Assembly: GCA_902727915.1 (NCBI GenBank)
Contig: CACVAU010000028.1
Coordinates: 1 to 37,262, forward strand
Reading direction: 5' to 3'
Source: an uncultured Sulfurovum sp.
GTDB taxonomy: Bacteria; Campylobacterota; Campylobacteria; Campylobacterales; Sulfurovaceae
DNA length: 37,262 nt
Below, one piece after another: positions 14,731 through 22,989 of this stretch. A program made the translations under genes and the position numbers. Position 1 is the stretch's first letter; each line of letters starts with the position of its first letter. Below the pieces are notes generated by a model. It searched no databases. It was not told the DNA's origin and saw nothing but the letters and a program-made list of their open reading frames with translations.

Positions 14731-15618
14731 ATGCAACATCTTGTTGATACTAATGATTTTAATGACAGACAATTGACCCAAATTATGGATGATGCAAAAG
14801 CATTTAAAGAAGAAATACCTTCAAAAATTTTACACAATAAACTCCTTATTACACTTTTTTTTGAAAGTTCAACCAGAACACGTAGTTCCTTTGAAGTTGC
14901 AGCCAAAAGATTAGGTGCTTCAGTAGTACATCTCGATCCCTCCAAAAGCTCAACCAATAAAGGAGAAAGTCTCGAAGATACCTTTGAGAACTTAGCAGCC
15001 ATGGATCCTGATGGTGTTATCATTAGACATGAATTTAATAATACTCCTAAAAAACTCGCAACCAAAGCTTTAACCCCTATTATTAATGCAGGAGCAGGAA
15101 ACAATGCACATCCCACTCAAGCACTTCTTGACTGTTTTACCATCATGGAACATTTTAAAACTACTAATCTTCAAGAACTCAAAGGCAAAACACTTGCTAT
15201 TGTTGGTGATATTGTAAGTTCTCGTGTAGCCTCTTCAGGTATTCGCCTTTTCACACGCTTAGGACTTAATGTTGTACTTGTTGCACCCAAACCGTTTATG
15301 CCAGACAATAATTTACCTCAATATGAAAACCTAGATGATGTTATTGATACCGTTGATATTATTATGAGCCTACGCGCACAATTAGAAAGACATAAAGCCC
15401 CTATATTTGAAGATTATGATGAATATGCAAAAGAGTATTGTATTACTAAAGAACGAATGGGGAAACACAATATTTTACTCCTTCACCCTGGCCCAGTTAT
15501 GCGTAACATAGATATCTCTGATGACATGCTTAATGATAAACGATCAAAAGTACTAGAGCAAGTCAAAAATGGTGTATATGTTAGAATGGCAATCTTAAAA
15601 CTTATCTTGGAAGATTAA
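14731..15618 (+). CDS. pyrB: Aspartate carbamoyltransferase catalytic subunit PyrB
   Basis: Makes N-carbamoyl-aspartate from carbamoyl phosphate and aspartate in pyrimidine synthesis. The 295-residue protein has the carbamoyl-phosphate motif SSTRTRSSF (46-54), the mobile-loop Lys77 (NKGES), HPTQALLD (127-134) and HPGPVMR near the C terminus. I prefer the ATG at 14731 (AGAGGA just upstream) to the ATG at 14716, which lacks a ribosome binding site and adds five residues. The stop overlaps the pabB start (TAATG), so the two are coupled. No pyrI regulatory subunit is nearby. Confidence 0.96.
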   Translation: MQHLVDTNDFNDRQLTQIMDDAKAFKEEIPSKILHNKLLITLFFESSTRTRSSFEVAAKRLGASVVHLDPSKSSTNKGESLEDTFENLAAMDPDGVIIRHEFNNTPKKLATKALTPIINAGAGNNAHPTQALLDCFTIMEHFKTTNLQELKGKTLAIVGDIVSSRVASSGIRLFTRLGLNVVLVAPKPFMPDNNLPQYENLDDVIDTVDIIMSLRAQLERHKAPIFEDYDEYAKEYCITKERMGKHNILLLHPGPVMRNIDISDDMLNDKRSKVLEQVKNGVYVRMAILKLILED

Positions 15619-16562
15619 TGCAAAAAATCAATGAACTTGCTTCAAGGAGAGAACCCTTTTTATTTATTCTTTCTTATGATTTAAAAGAGCAGTTCATTCA
15701 ACCACTTAACGAACTTGATGCTGATATTTTTTTTAAAATAGGTAAGCAACGCAATTATCCTAGAAAACTCATAAATAAAAATTACTTATTAACAAAGTCT
15801 CCTCTCTCTTTTGAAAACTATAAAAAAGCCCTCGAAAAAGTCTTAGAAGAGATACGTAGAGGAAATACTTACTTACTAAACCTTACTTTTAAAACAACCA
15901 TAGAGACAGACCTTAGCCTAAAAGAAATTTTTACTTTTGCCAAAGCAAAATACAAACTCTATTTTAAAGATAAATTTATCTGTTTTTCTCCTGAAAAATT
16001 CATTGAAATTGTTAATAACCAAATTTCTACTTATCCTATGAAAGGTACGATTGAAGCCTCCATCGTCAATGCTAAAGAAAAAATATTAACCAATGAAAAA
16101 GAAATGGCTGAACATGTAATGATAGTAGATTTAATGCGAAATGACTTAGCAATGGTGGGAACAAATGTTCAAGTAGAAAAATTTCGTTATGTTGAAAAAA
16201 TACAAGCTGGTAAACAAGAACTTTTACAAGTAAGCTCTAAAATTACAGCCACACTCCCTAAAGATTGGTCTCGTACACTGGGTGATTTACTAGGAACACT
16301 TTTACCAGCTGGTTCAATCACAGGTACACCTAAAAAAAGTACTGTTTCTATTATTGAGAACATTGAAAATTATAAACGAGATTTTTACACAGGTGTTTTT
16401 GGTATTTTTGATGGAGAGAATCTATACTCTAGTGTAATGATACGTTTTATTGAAAAAGAAGATAATAAACTTTATTATAAAAGTGGGGGAGGCATCACCA
16501 TTGACAGTGATGCACAAAGTGAATATCAAGAGTTAATAGATAAAATCTATCTTCCTCTTTAA
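15618..16562 (+). CDS. pabB: Aminodeoxychorismate synthase component I PabB (short form)
   Basis: A chorismate-binding enzyme that makes 4-amino-4-deoxychorismate for folate synthesis, with ammonia from a PabA-type amidotransferase. The 314 residues contain the catalytic chorismate domain: PMKGTIEAS, EKEMAEHVMIVDLMRND, LLPAGSITGTPKK and KSGGGITIDSDAQSEYQE. It lacks most of the N-terminal domain of long PabB and anthranilate synthases, a form common in Campylobacterota. No C-terminal lyase (PabC) domain is fused. The ATG overlaps the pyrB stop by one base. Confidence 0.9.
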   Translation: MQKINELASRREPFLFILSYDLKEQFIQPLNELDADIFFKIGKQRNYPRKLINKNYLLTKSPLSFENYKKALEKVLEEIRRGNTYLLNLTFKTTIETDLSLKEIFTFAKAKYKLYFKDKFICFSPEKFIEIVNNQISTYPMKGTIEASIVNAKEKILTNEKEMAEHVMIVDLMRNDLAMVGTNVQVEKFRYVEKIQAGKQELLQVSSKITATLPKDWSRTLGDLLGTLLPAGSITGTPKKSTVSIIENIENYKRDFYTGVFGIFDGENLYSSVMIRFIEKEDNKLYYKSGGGITIDSDAQSEYQELIDKIYLPL

Positions 16563-16578
16563 GTATCATTTAGATACT
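16562..16578. terminator. Bidirectional hairpin between pabB and the SPOR gene
   Basis: AGTATC (16562-16567) and GATACT (16573-16578) with an ATTTA loop; the arms overlap the stop codons of both convergent genes. The stem is short, so it is a weak candidate. Confidence 0.4.
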
Positions 16579-17500
16579 AATAAGTACTAACAACAAATCC
16601 ACCAATGCGACTCGCATGTGCCTTAGCAGCTGAACGACTTGAAAAACCTGTAAGAATCACTTTATAATATTTTCCTATCTTTTTAACTGTTGCTGGATAT
16701 TGTCCACTTTGACTATTGGCTACAGCTTGTGCTTTTCCATACGTACCAAATGCACCAACTTGAACACCTATTCCAGAGTTTCCACTAGAAGATGGCGTAC
16801 TACCATAAGGATTATTAATGGTATAAATACCACCTCCAGATGAAGTGTCATAGTTAGGTTGTACAGGAGGAGTATAACCACCTGATGAAGCACCATGCAC
16901 TACAAATGCACCTGGAAAACGTGTCTCTTTTAAACGATTTGCTTCAGCAAGAGATGGAATTCCTGAAACAATTACTTTATTCATAGCACCAGCACGTTGA
17001 ACATAAGCTGATAAACCTCCAGGTAAAGAGAGTCTATTTTTATAATCTTCAGCTGCACGATACTCTTTTAAGGCAGCAATTTGAAGATGTATCCCAGCAG
17101 ATTGATTTGAAACAGTAGGCGTACTAGTAGGATATGATTGCATTGGGTAATCTGTAATAGGCGCTTGATTAGAATAAGGGTCGGAGTAAACTGTTCCTCC
17201 ATTTCCACCATTAGCATAAGGGTCTGGATAAGTAGTATTAAAACCTCCTGATGATTGTCCTATAGGAGTAATCACCGTACCATCAGTTTGAACATCTTGA
17301 TAGACAGTTCCAGAAGGTGCTGATTCATAAACAATTGGAGGTGCTGTTTCATAGACAATCCCTTGTTGTGTTGTGCCATTATATACGGTAGGTTGTGGAG
17401 TATCATTATAAACTGTCTGTGTATCTTGTATGGGTTTAACACAACCTGTTAGTAAAAGTATAAAGGCTGATGTTGTCATTAAAATATTGAATTTTTTCAT
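16577..17500 (-). CDS. Lipoprotein with two SPOR domains
   Basis: A 307-residue envelope lipoprotein. The lipobox is LLTGC with Cys20. A Pro/Gly/Tyr-rich linker (21-135) contains repeated TVY/IVYE units. Two SPOR domains follow, at about 136-202 (GIHLQIAALKEYRAAEDY) and 243-307 (GIGVQVGAFGTYGKAQAV). SPOR domains bind denuded glycan strands at division sites, so a role in septal peptidoglycan is likely. No lytic transglycosylase (RlpA-type) domain is present. I use the ATG at 17500, which has AAGGGA upstream and gives the signal peptide; a longer frame to 17569 does not. A minus-strand TATAAT lies at 17525-17530. Confidence 0.87.
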   Translation of the reverse strand: MKKFNILMTTSAFILLLTGCVKPIQDTQTVYNDTPQPTVYNGTTQQGIVYETAPPIVYESAPSGTVYQDVQTDGTVITPIGQSSGGFNTTYPDPYANGGNGGTVYSDPYSNQAPITDYPMQSYPTSTPTVSNQSAGIHLQIAALKEYRAAEDYKNRLSLPGGLSAYVQRAGAMNKVIVSGIPSLAEANRLKETRFPGAFVVHGASSGGYTPPVQPNYDTSSGGGIYTINNPYGSTPSSSGNSGIGVQVGAFGTYGKAQAVANSQSGQYPATVKKIGKYYKVILTGFSSRSAAKAHASRIGGFVVSTY

Positions 17501-17583
17501 AAATTCCCTTTTTAAATTTTTCTTATTATAACAATCTATTGATATCATAAATATTAATATTTGTATCAATTTAAAATATACTG

Positions 17584-18384
17584 TTATTTTTTATTTTGAG
17601 ATTCTAGTTTAGAAAGTGTTCTATCTTTTCGACTCGATGTTGAGAAACGTAACAAGTCATCAGCTACTTGAACATAGTTAGGCAAGTTTTGAAAAGTTAA
17701 TTCAAGAAGCTTAGAAGTAACCATTGCATCAGAAAATGCTCTATGTTGAGTATGCTGTCCTAGTTCTAATGTATCACTAAGATAAGCTAACCCATAGCGT
17801 TCACTTTCTATGGTTCTTCTTGCCAATTCAATAGAACACAACTTCTGATTTCCAATACTACCCAAACCAAAACGATCAAAAGAATGGTTTAAGAAACCAT
17901 AATCGAAATCAACATTATGTGCAACAAAAATAGCATCTTCCATAAACGTTCTTAAATTTGTTAAAACCTCTAACTGAGAAGGTGCTGTAATAAGATCCTC
18001 AGGTATAATACCTGTAATTTTAGAGATATAATCAGGCAAAAAAGCACAAGCCACAAAACTTTCAAAACGATCAAGAACTTTACCATTTTGTATCATCACA
18101 GCCCCTACTTCAATCACTTGTGCTGTCTCTGGTTTAGAACCATTAGTTTCAATATCAATAACACAATACTTTTGCTCACTGTAAGGTGTAAAAAAGGTTT
18201 CTAAACGATAACGACCTTCTTCTTCAACAATAGGGTAACCAGCAGCCTGAAGTAAAATAAACAAAGTATCAAAATCTTCAAAGAAAGTACTATTTTTTTG
18301 CACTATTCTCTGATAGGAAGCTATTGATAAATAACCCTCGTTTCTTCTAAATGCAGAGGTTAATTCTTCATAAACTTTTCGCAT
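17584..18384 (-). CDS. DnaQ-type 3'-5' exonuclease (DNA polymerase III epsilon-like)
   Basis: A 266-residue DEDDh exonuclease. The active-site residues are Asp77 and Glu79 (DIETNG), Asp159 in HNVDFDYGF (156-164), and His214/Asp219 in HRAFSDA. An N-terminal segment of about 70 residues precedes the nuclease and looks like a small helical domain (LTSAFRRNEGYLSIASYQRI) rather than a known fusion. It may be the replication proofreading subunit or a stand-alone repair exonuclease; the sequence does not decide. Its start overlaps the end of trpF by 17 bases. Confidence 0.85.
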   Translation of the reverse strand: MRKVYEELTSAFRRNEGYLSIASYQRIVQKNSTFFEDFDTLFILLQAAGYPIVEEEGRYRLETFFTPYSEQKYCVIDIETNGSKPETAQVIEVGAVMIQNGKVLDRFESFVACAFLPDYISKITGIIPEDLITAPSQLEVLTNLRTFMEDAIFVAHNVDFDYGFLNHSFDRFGLGSIGNQKLCSIELARRTIESERYGLAYLSDTLELGQHTQHRAFSDAMVTSKLLELTFQNLPNYVQVADDLLRFSTSSRKDRTLSKLESQNKK

Positions 18385-18958
18385 TGTGAATAAACTTTAT
18401 TACCTTATCATAATCTTTTTTACCTTTCATACGTTCCACTCCAGAACTTACGTCTACGCCATAAAAATTATATTGTTTTAATTCATGTAAATTATCTGCA
18501 TTTAACCCACCTGCTAAAATAATTTTTGAACAATCTACTCCATCAAACCACTCTAAGTTCAACCTTTTTCCTGAACCACCATACCCTTCACAATAAACAT
18601 CTACCAAACGATACCTCTCTTGATATTGTAAAATATCCTTTGGCTCTTTTGCTCGAATTACTGGCATTGCTTTAGCACCTATCATATTTAAAGCTTCTTC
18701 ATCAACATCAAAATGAATTTGACATAGAGTCAAATTACAATACTTAGAAATAGTATCTATGGTATCGACCCCTTCATTAACAAACAATCCTACCCTTCCA
18801 ATAAAGGGTGGTATCTTTTCAATAATTTTTTTAGCATCAGTAGGCTTAATATAACGTGGTGATTCTCTATAAAAAACAAAGCCTAAAGCATCTGCTCCAG
18901 CCTCAATTGCTTGCATCGCATCTTTAAAATTGGTGATTCCACATATCTTAACACGCAT
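18368..18958 (-). CDS. trpF: Phosphoribosylanthranilate isomerase TrpF
   Basis: Converts N-(5'-phosphoribosyl)anthranilate to CdRP in tryptophan synthesis. The 196-residue TIM barrel has KICGIT (4-9), with the catalytic Cys6, then ADALGFVFYRESPRYI, and the phosphate-binding ILAGGLNADN and GVDVSSGVE segments. I choose the ATG at 18958 because GAGGGAG lies six bases upstream; a TTG further upstream overlaps that ribosome binding site. It is the only trp gene here, between rpe and the exonuclease gene. Confidence 0.95.
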   Translation of the reverse strand: MRVKICGITNFKDAMQAIEAGADALGFVFYRESPRYIKPTDAKKIIEKIPPFIGRVGLFVNEGVDTIDTISKYCNLTLCQIHFDVDEEALNMIGAKAMPVIRAKEPKDILQYQERYRLVDVYCEGYGGSGKRLNLEWFDGVDCSKIILAGGLNADNLHELKQYNFYGVDVSSGVERMKGKKDYDKVIKFIHNAKSL

Positions 18959-18984
18959 TCTATACTCCCTCAAGTAAAGAAAAA

Positions 18985-19629
18985 TTATACCTTTAAAGAA
19001 TCAATAGCGTGCTTATAACCCTCTTTATTTCCAAAAACATAAGACCCTGCGACGACTACATTCACACCTGCATCTTTTAAAGCCTTTATATTTTTATCAG
19101 TAACCCCTCCATCAACCTCTATCAGACAACTAGGATTATGCTTTTCAATAAGCTTTTTCAAACGTTCTACCCGTTCCAACACAGAAGGAATAAACTTCTG
19201 TCCACCAAAGCCTGGATTAACTGACATTAACAGAACCATATCGATATCTGCCAATAAAAACTCAATATTTTCAGGTGCTGTATGAGGATTCAAGGTAATT
19301 GCAGGGCGAATGCCCAAAGAACGAATTTTTTGAACAAGTCGGTGAGGATGCTTCTCTGCTTCTATATGAAAAGAAATAAACTCAGGGTTCAAGGGTGCAA
19401 ATAAATCAACAAAAAAATTATTATTTTCAACCATAAGATGTATGTCTAATGGTTTTGTAGCAACTTTTGCCACGGCTGAAACAACAACTGGTCCTATGGT
19501 TAAGTTTGGCACAAAATGTCCATCCATTACATCGACATGTACCAAATCACATCCAGCCTCACAAATTGCTTCTACATCACGAGCCAAATTCCCAAAATCT
19601 GCTGAAAGAATACTTGGAGCTACTAACAT
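18985..19629 (-). CDS. rpe: Ribulose-phosphate 3-epimerase Rpe
   Basis: Interconverts ribulose-5-phosphate and xylulose-5-phosphate in the pentose-phosphate pathway. The 214-residue protein has APSILSADFGNL at the start, the metal-binding HVDVMDGHFVPN, HLMVEN, MSVNPGFGGQKFI and EVDGGV, all family signatures. It is first in the run rpe-trpF-exonuclease on the minus strand, with a minus-strand TATAAT (19657-19662) in the gap shared with rpmB. Confidence 0.96.
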   Translation of the reverse strand: MLVAPSILSADFGNLARDVEAICEAGCDLVHVDVMDGHFVPNLTIGPVVVSAVAKVATKPLDIHLMVENNNFFVDLFAPLNPEFISFHIEAEKHPHRLVQKIRSLGIRPAITLNPHTAPENIEFLLADIDMVLLMSVNPGFGGQKFIPSVLERVERLKKLIEKHNPSCLIEVDGGVTDKNIKALKDAGVNVVVAGSYVFGNKEGYKHAIDSLKV

Positions 19630-19697
19630 TTATCATCCTAAATTTAAACTTTTCGTATTATAGCTAACTTTACACCCCTACTTAAGTAATTATTCCC

Positions 19698-19703
19698 TAT
19701 AAT
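19698..19703 (+). promoter_or_regulatory. -10 box of rpmB
   Basis: TATAAT lies 66 bases before the rpmB ATG. The opposing TATAAT at 19657-19662 on the minus strand would serve rpe, making this a compact divergent promoter region. Confidence 0.5.
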
Positions 19704-19769
19704 TGCGAAACTTTTTATGTGTCATATTTCATGGACAACATAAACACTATTTATTACAAAGGTATTATC

Positions 19770-19988
19770 ATGGCAAGAAGATGTGATGTAACAGGAAAAG
19801 GTCCATTGGTTGGAAACAATGTATCTCATGCAAATAACAAGACAAAAAGAAGACAACTTCCTAATTTAAGATCTGTAAAGATTACTTTAGAAGATGGAAC
19901 AACGAAAAAAATTAAAGTTGCTGCTTCTACACTTAGAACAATGAAAAAGAAAGCTGCAGAAGCTACGGCTGAAACAGCAGAAGCATAA
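19770..19988 (+). CDS. rpmB: 50S ribosomal protein L28
   Basis: A 72-residue ribosomal protein with the L28 core: [20 protein letters not shown], then [15 protein letters not shown] and STLRTMKK. The ATG at 19770 gives the standard N terminus; an in-frame upstream ATG would add 17 non-family residues. The C terminus carries an acidic/Ala-rich extension ([10 protein letters not shown]) beyond the usual length of about 62-65 residues. CXXC zinc motifs are absent; only one Cys is present. Confidence 0.97.
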   Translation: MARRCDVTGKGPLVGNNVSHANNKTKRRQLPNLRSVKITLEDGTTKKIKVAASTLRTMKKKAAEATAETAEA

Positions 19989-19991
19989 TCA

Positions 19992-20012
19992 AAAGTCTTT
20001 TTAAAAGACTTT
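19992..20012 (+). terminator. Hairpin after rpmB
   Basis: AAAGTCTT (19992-19999) and AAGACTTT (20005-20012) form an 8-base stem with a TTTAA loop, just after the rpmB stop. It ends eight bases before the TTG start of the channel gene, so it may attenuate rather than fully separate the two genes. Confidence 0.5.
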
Positions 20013-20019
20013 CACTATT

Positions 20020-21144
20020 TTGGCAACACAAAATAGAATTTTAAAATTTCTCAATTGGAGAGAAACTTCAAAGCCACATATAACGCTCAATGAAGAGTTA
20101 TATGTACTACTAGCACCTTTTAGACTTCCACTTATTTTAACCGTTCTAACCATGATGTTTGGAACTTTTGGTTATATACTTATTGATAAAATGTCTTTAC
20201 TTGATGCCCTATATCAAACAGGAATAACATTCACAACTGTTGGATTTGGAGAAATAGCTCCTATTTCTGATTTAGGTCGTATCTTTACCATTTCCTTAAT
20301 TATTTTTGGCTTCTTAGTCTTTTCTGTTGCCATAGGTATTATTGTTGATGTCCTGAACAAAGGTGAACTATTTAAAGTTATAAAGGAGAGAAGAATGCTC
20401 TACGACATTGCAAGACTTAAACAACACTTTGTTATCTGTTATCATAATGAGTTTACCATTCAAGTAACCAAGCATTTACGTGAAAGTCATATTCCATTTG
20501 TGGTCATAGACCCCAATGAAAACTTAAAAGAACTGGCTGAAAAACATGCTTATCCTTATTTTGTTCAAGCTGAACCTCATACCCAAACAGCCATTTTAAA
20601 GTCTCACCTCTCTTCAGCAAAAGGTATTATTACCCTTGCCAATAATATAGCTGATAATATTGCTACCATTGCCTCCGTTCGTCTTTATGAAAAAGAAATT
20701 CAACGTAGACGAGCTTTTTTGGTAATTTCTAATGCACCAAGTGTTTCAGATGAAGAGAAACTTGTAAAACTCGGCGCAGATAAAGTAGTCACCCCCACGA
20801 ATATTATGGCGCAACGTATTAATGCCATGGCAATTCGTCCAGACATGGAAAACTTATTACAAGAGTTTCTTTATAAACAAGACACACCATTGGACATGGA
20901 AGAAGCGCGTGTTCCCAAGACATCTTGGTTAGCACTCAAAAAAATCAAACATGCTGCTGCCTTTAGAGAAATTGCAAATGTAACAATTATTGGTCTACGT
21001 CATAATGATGGACAATTTATTCCCATGCCAAAAGGGGATACTACCATTACAGCAGGTTCCAAGCTTTTACTTATTGGTCCAAGTGAAGGTATTAAAAAAA
21101 CACGAAAAATTATTAGAAAAACCATTAAACCAGAGGAGATTTAA
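20020..21144 (+). CDS. Potassium channel with RCK (TrkA-N/TrkA-C) domains
   Basis: A 374-residue inner-membrane K+ channel subunit of the MthK type. Helices at about 36-56 and 88-111 flank a pore loop with selectivity filter TVGFG (73-77). The cytoplasmic RCK_N domain begins near 136 (HFVICYHNEFTIQVTKHL); the usual GxGxxG is degenerate, as in MthK. A TrkA-C domain follows (about 290-374). The start is a TTG at 20020: an in-frame stop at 20002-20004 rules out anything further upstream, and no ATG precedes the first helix. argJ starts one base after its stop. Confidence 0.88.
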   Translation: MATQNRILKFLNWRETSKPHITLNEELYVLLAPFRLPLILTVLTMMFGTFGYILIDKMSLLDALYQTGITFTTVGFGEIAPISDLGRIFTISLIIFGFLVFSVAIGIIVDVLNKGELFKVIKERRMLYDIARLKQHFVICYHNEFTIQVTKHLRESHIPFVVIDPNENLKELAEKHAYPYFVQAEPHTQTAILKSHLSSAKGIITLANNIADNIATIASVRLYEKEIQRRRAFLVISNAPSVSDEEKLVKLGADKVVTPTNIMAQRINAMAIRPDMENLLQEFLYKQDTPLDMEEARVPKTSWLALKKIKHAAAFREIANVTIIGLRHNDGQFIPMPKGDTTITAGSKLLLIGPSEGIKKTRKIIRKTIKPEEI

Positions 21145-21145
21145 A

Positions 21146-22357
21146 ATGTTTAACCTATTTTCACTAAAAGGTGGACTTAACAATGTAGAGGGATTCTTTT
21201 CTGATGGTCTCAATGTAGGAATGAAAACAAATTCTGCAAATTCAGGTAGCACAGATATTGATGGAGATGTTGCTTTTATTCGTTCTAGCGTACCTTGTGA
21301 TATTACAGCACGTTTTACATCCAATAGCTTTCAAGCTGCACCCATTAAACACTATCAACAATATAGCAAAGACTTCAAAACAGACTTTATTTTAATGAAT
21401 GCTAAAAATGCCAATGCCATGACAGGTGAAAAAGGAATAAAAGATATTGATCAAATCTTTGAAGAACTTCAAAAATATCAAAAACTACATAACCCTATTA
21501 TGTCTTCAACAGGGGTGATTGGTTATCGTTTAAATAAAGAGAAAATTACATCAGCTTTTTCTCTATTTGACTATAATGCTAAAAATTCTGATAAAGTAGC
21601 TCGTTCTATAATGACCACAGACTCTTTTAAAAAAGAACTCTCTTTTAAAATAGTGTTAGATAATGGCAATAGTTTCAATATTGCTGCGATTTGTAAAGGC
21701 GCAGGAATGATTAATCCAGCTATGGCTACAATGCTTTGCTTTATAACTACTGATGCTGATATTCCTAAAAGTGACATGGAAGAACTACTCTCTGAAGCTA
21801 CAGAAAACTCTTTTAATAAAATTTCTGTAGATGGTGACACTTCAACCAATGATACCATTATGCTTTTATCGAACAAACTTTCAGGAAACTACCATAAAGA
21901 AGCTTTTAGAGAAGCACTCAATAAAATTACATTTGAATTGGCAATGATGATTTTAAAAGATGGAGAAGGAGCTAATAAACTCGTAGCCTTTGAAGTCAAA
22001 GGAGCCAAAACAAAGGAAGAAGCACAATCAGCCAGTATGGCACTGTCCAACTCCCTACTCGTCAAAACAGCTCTCTTTGGAGAAGATCCTAATTGGGGAA
22101 GAATTGCATCCACGATTGGTGCTTCAGGTATTGAATGTGATGATACAACCTTAAGCATTCACTATGATAATTTACTTATTTACTCTAATGAAGCGCGTGA
22201 ATTAAGCAAAGAACGTGAAGAGAAAGCCTATGCTATTATGAAAAAATCATCCTTTAAAGTAACCTGTAACCTTGGCTTAGGCAATGCTACCTATACCTCT
22301 TATGGTTGTGACCTTTCTTATGAGTATGTAAAAATAAATGCAGAGTATCGAACTTAA
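21146..22357 (+). CDS. argJ: Glutamate N-acetyltransferase ArgJ
   Basis: Recycles the acetyl group from N-acetylornithine to glutamate in arginine synthesis; bifunctional forms also use acetyl-CoA. The 403-residue precursor has NANAMTG (88-94), STGVIG (121-126) and the self-cleavage region KGAGMI (184-189) with MATML (193-197); Thr195 is the autocatalytic nucleophile that splits the alpha and beta chains. GEDPNWGR lies in the C-terminal half. The ATG at 21146 is one base after the channel stop, with GAGGAG upstream. Mono- or bifunctionality cannot be decided by eye. Confidence 0.94.
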   Translation: MFNLFSLKGGLNNVEGFFSDGLNVGMKTNSANSGSTDIDGDVAFIRSSVPCDITARFTSNSFQAAPIKHYQQYSKDFKTDFILMNAKNANAMTGEKGIKDIDQIFEELQKYQKLHNPIMSSTGVIGYRLNKEKITSAFSLFDYNAKNSDKVARSIMTTDSFKKELSFKIVLDNGNSFNIAAICKGAGMINPAMATMLCFITTDADIPKSDMEELLSEATENSFNKISVDGDTSTNDTIMLLSNKLSGNYHKEAFREALNKITFELAMMILKDGEGANKLVAFEVKGAKTKEEAQSASMALSNSLLVKTALFGEDPNWGRIASTIGASGIECDDTTLSIHYDNLLIYSNEARELSKEREEKAYAIMKKSSFKVTCNLGLGNATYTSYGCDLSYEYVKINAEYRT

Positions 22358-22464
22358 AAAAGTTAATTAATAAAATTAAATAAATTAAAACTTAATATAT
22401 ATTTAATTTTATTTTATAATTAAAAAATAAATAATTTTTTAACTTACTTAAACAAACTCTATAC

Positions 22465-22493
22465 TATAATTTAATTATTAAAAAATAATTAAA
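22465..22493 (+). promoter_or_regulatory. Promoter with inverted repeat at the start site
   Basis: TATAAT (22465-22470) is followed by a perfect 10-base inverted repeat, TTTAATTATT (22470-22479) and AATAATTAAA (22484-22493), with an AAAA loop. The repeat covers the expected start site, so it could be an operator or a 5' hairpin. The surrounding 150 bases are almost pure A/T, which weakens the case. Confidence 0.4.
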
Positions 22494-22507
22494 TATAGGA
22501 ACTAGTT

Positions 22508-22951
22508 TTGATATTAAGTATAAATTCATCATTTACTCTTAGTTTTGTTAAGTCACTTGTTCTAGCACTCATATTCACATTAAGTATTACCCCCATCATA
22601 TTTTTTTTAACCTCAGCTAATATTTCTTGGATTTTAATGGCAAGTAGTCTATGGGCTTTAGGAAGTATACTTATCTTTCATCCTTTTGTTTTCTATGTCT
22701 ATCCTCATCTAATGAGTAAAATGGGTGTATATCTACTCACTTCCATTCTCATTATCGTATCTGTTTGGTTTAACGTTAGTATGATTACCCTTTTTCTACC
22801 TTATGATTACTTGTACTACACTCTTTTCAATGCTACTTTAACACAAATTACCCTTTGGGGTTCTATTTATATTATAATGGTTAATGCCATTCTTACAAAT
22901 TTCATACTAATCTCTAATGTGGATTTTTATAAGGAAGAGAGTCTCTTTTAG
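22508..22951 (+). CDS. Four-helix membrane protein of unknown function
   Basis: A 147-residue integral membrane protein I do not recognise. Hydrophobic segments are at about 13-35, 41-63, 72-95 and 112-137, with short polar loops and an acidic C terminus (DFYKEESLF). The start is a TTG with AGGA nine bases upstream; no ATG occurs before the first helix. It has its own promoter and is followed 38 bases later by the helicase gene, with a separate TATAAT (22953-22958) right after its stop. No catalytic or metal motif is visible. Confidence 0.6.
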   Translation: MILSINSSFTLSFVKSLVLALIFTLSITPIIFFLTSANISWILMASSLWALGSILIFHPFVFYVYPHLMSKMGVYLLTSILIIVSVWFNVSMITLFLPYDYLYYTLFNATLTQITLWGSIYIIMVNAILTNFILISNVDFYKEESLF

Positions 22952-22989
22952 CTATAATCTCTTCATATTTTATCTCAAAAGAGCCTACT

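Noticed and set aside
14706..15116. Open frame of 136 codons antisense to pyrB
   Set aside because: pyrB motifs (STRTR, HPTQ) are on the plus strand; the antisense frame is a codon-structure shadow with no start signal.
20136..20160. Internal ATG as start of the potassium channel
   Set aside because: Starting there would delete most of the first membrane helix; the TTG at 20020 gives a full two-helix pore domain.
22358..22507. Insertion or prophage remnant suggested by the extreme A/T content
   Set aside because: No coding remnants, target-site duplications or terminal repeats; it reads as an ordinary promoter region for the next gene.
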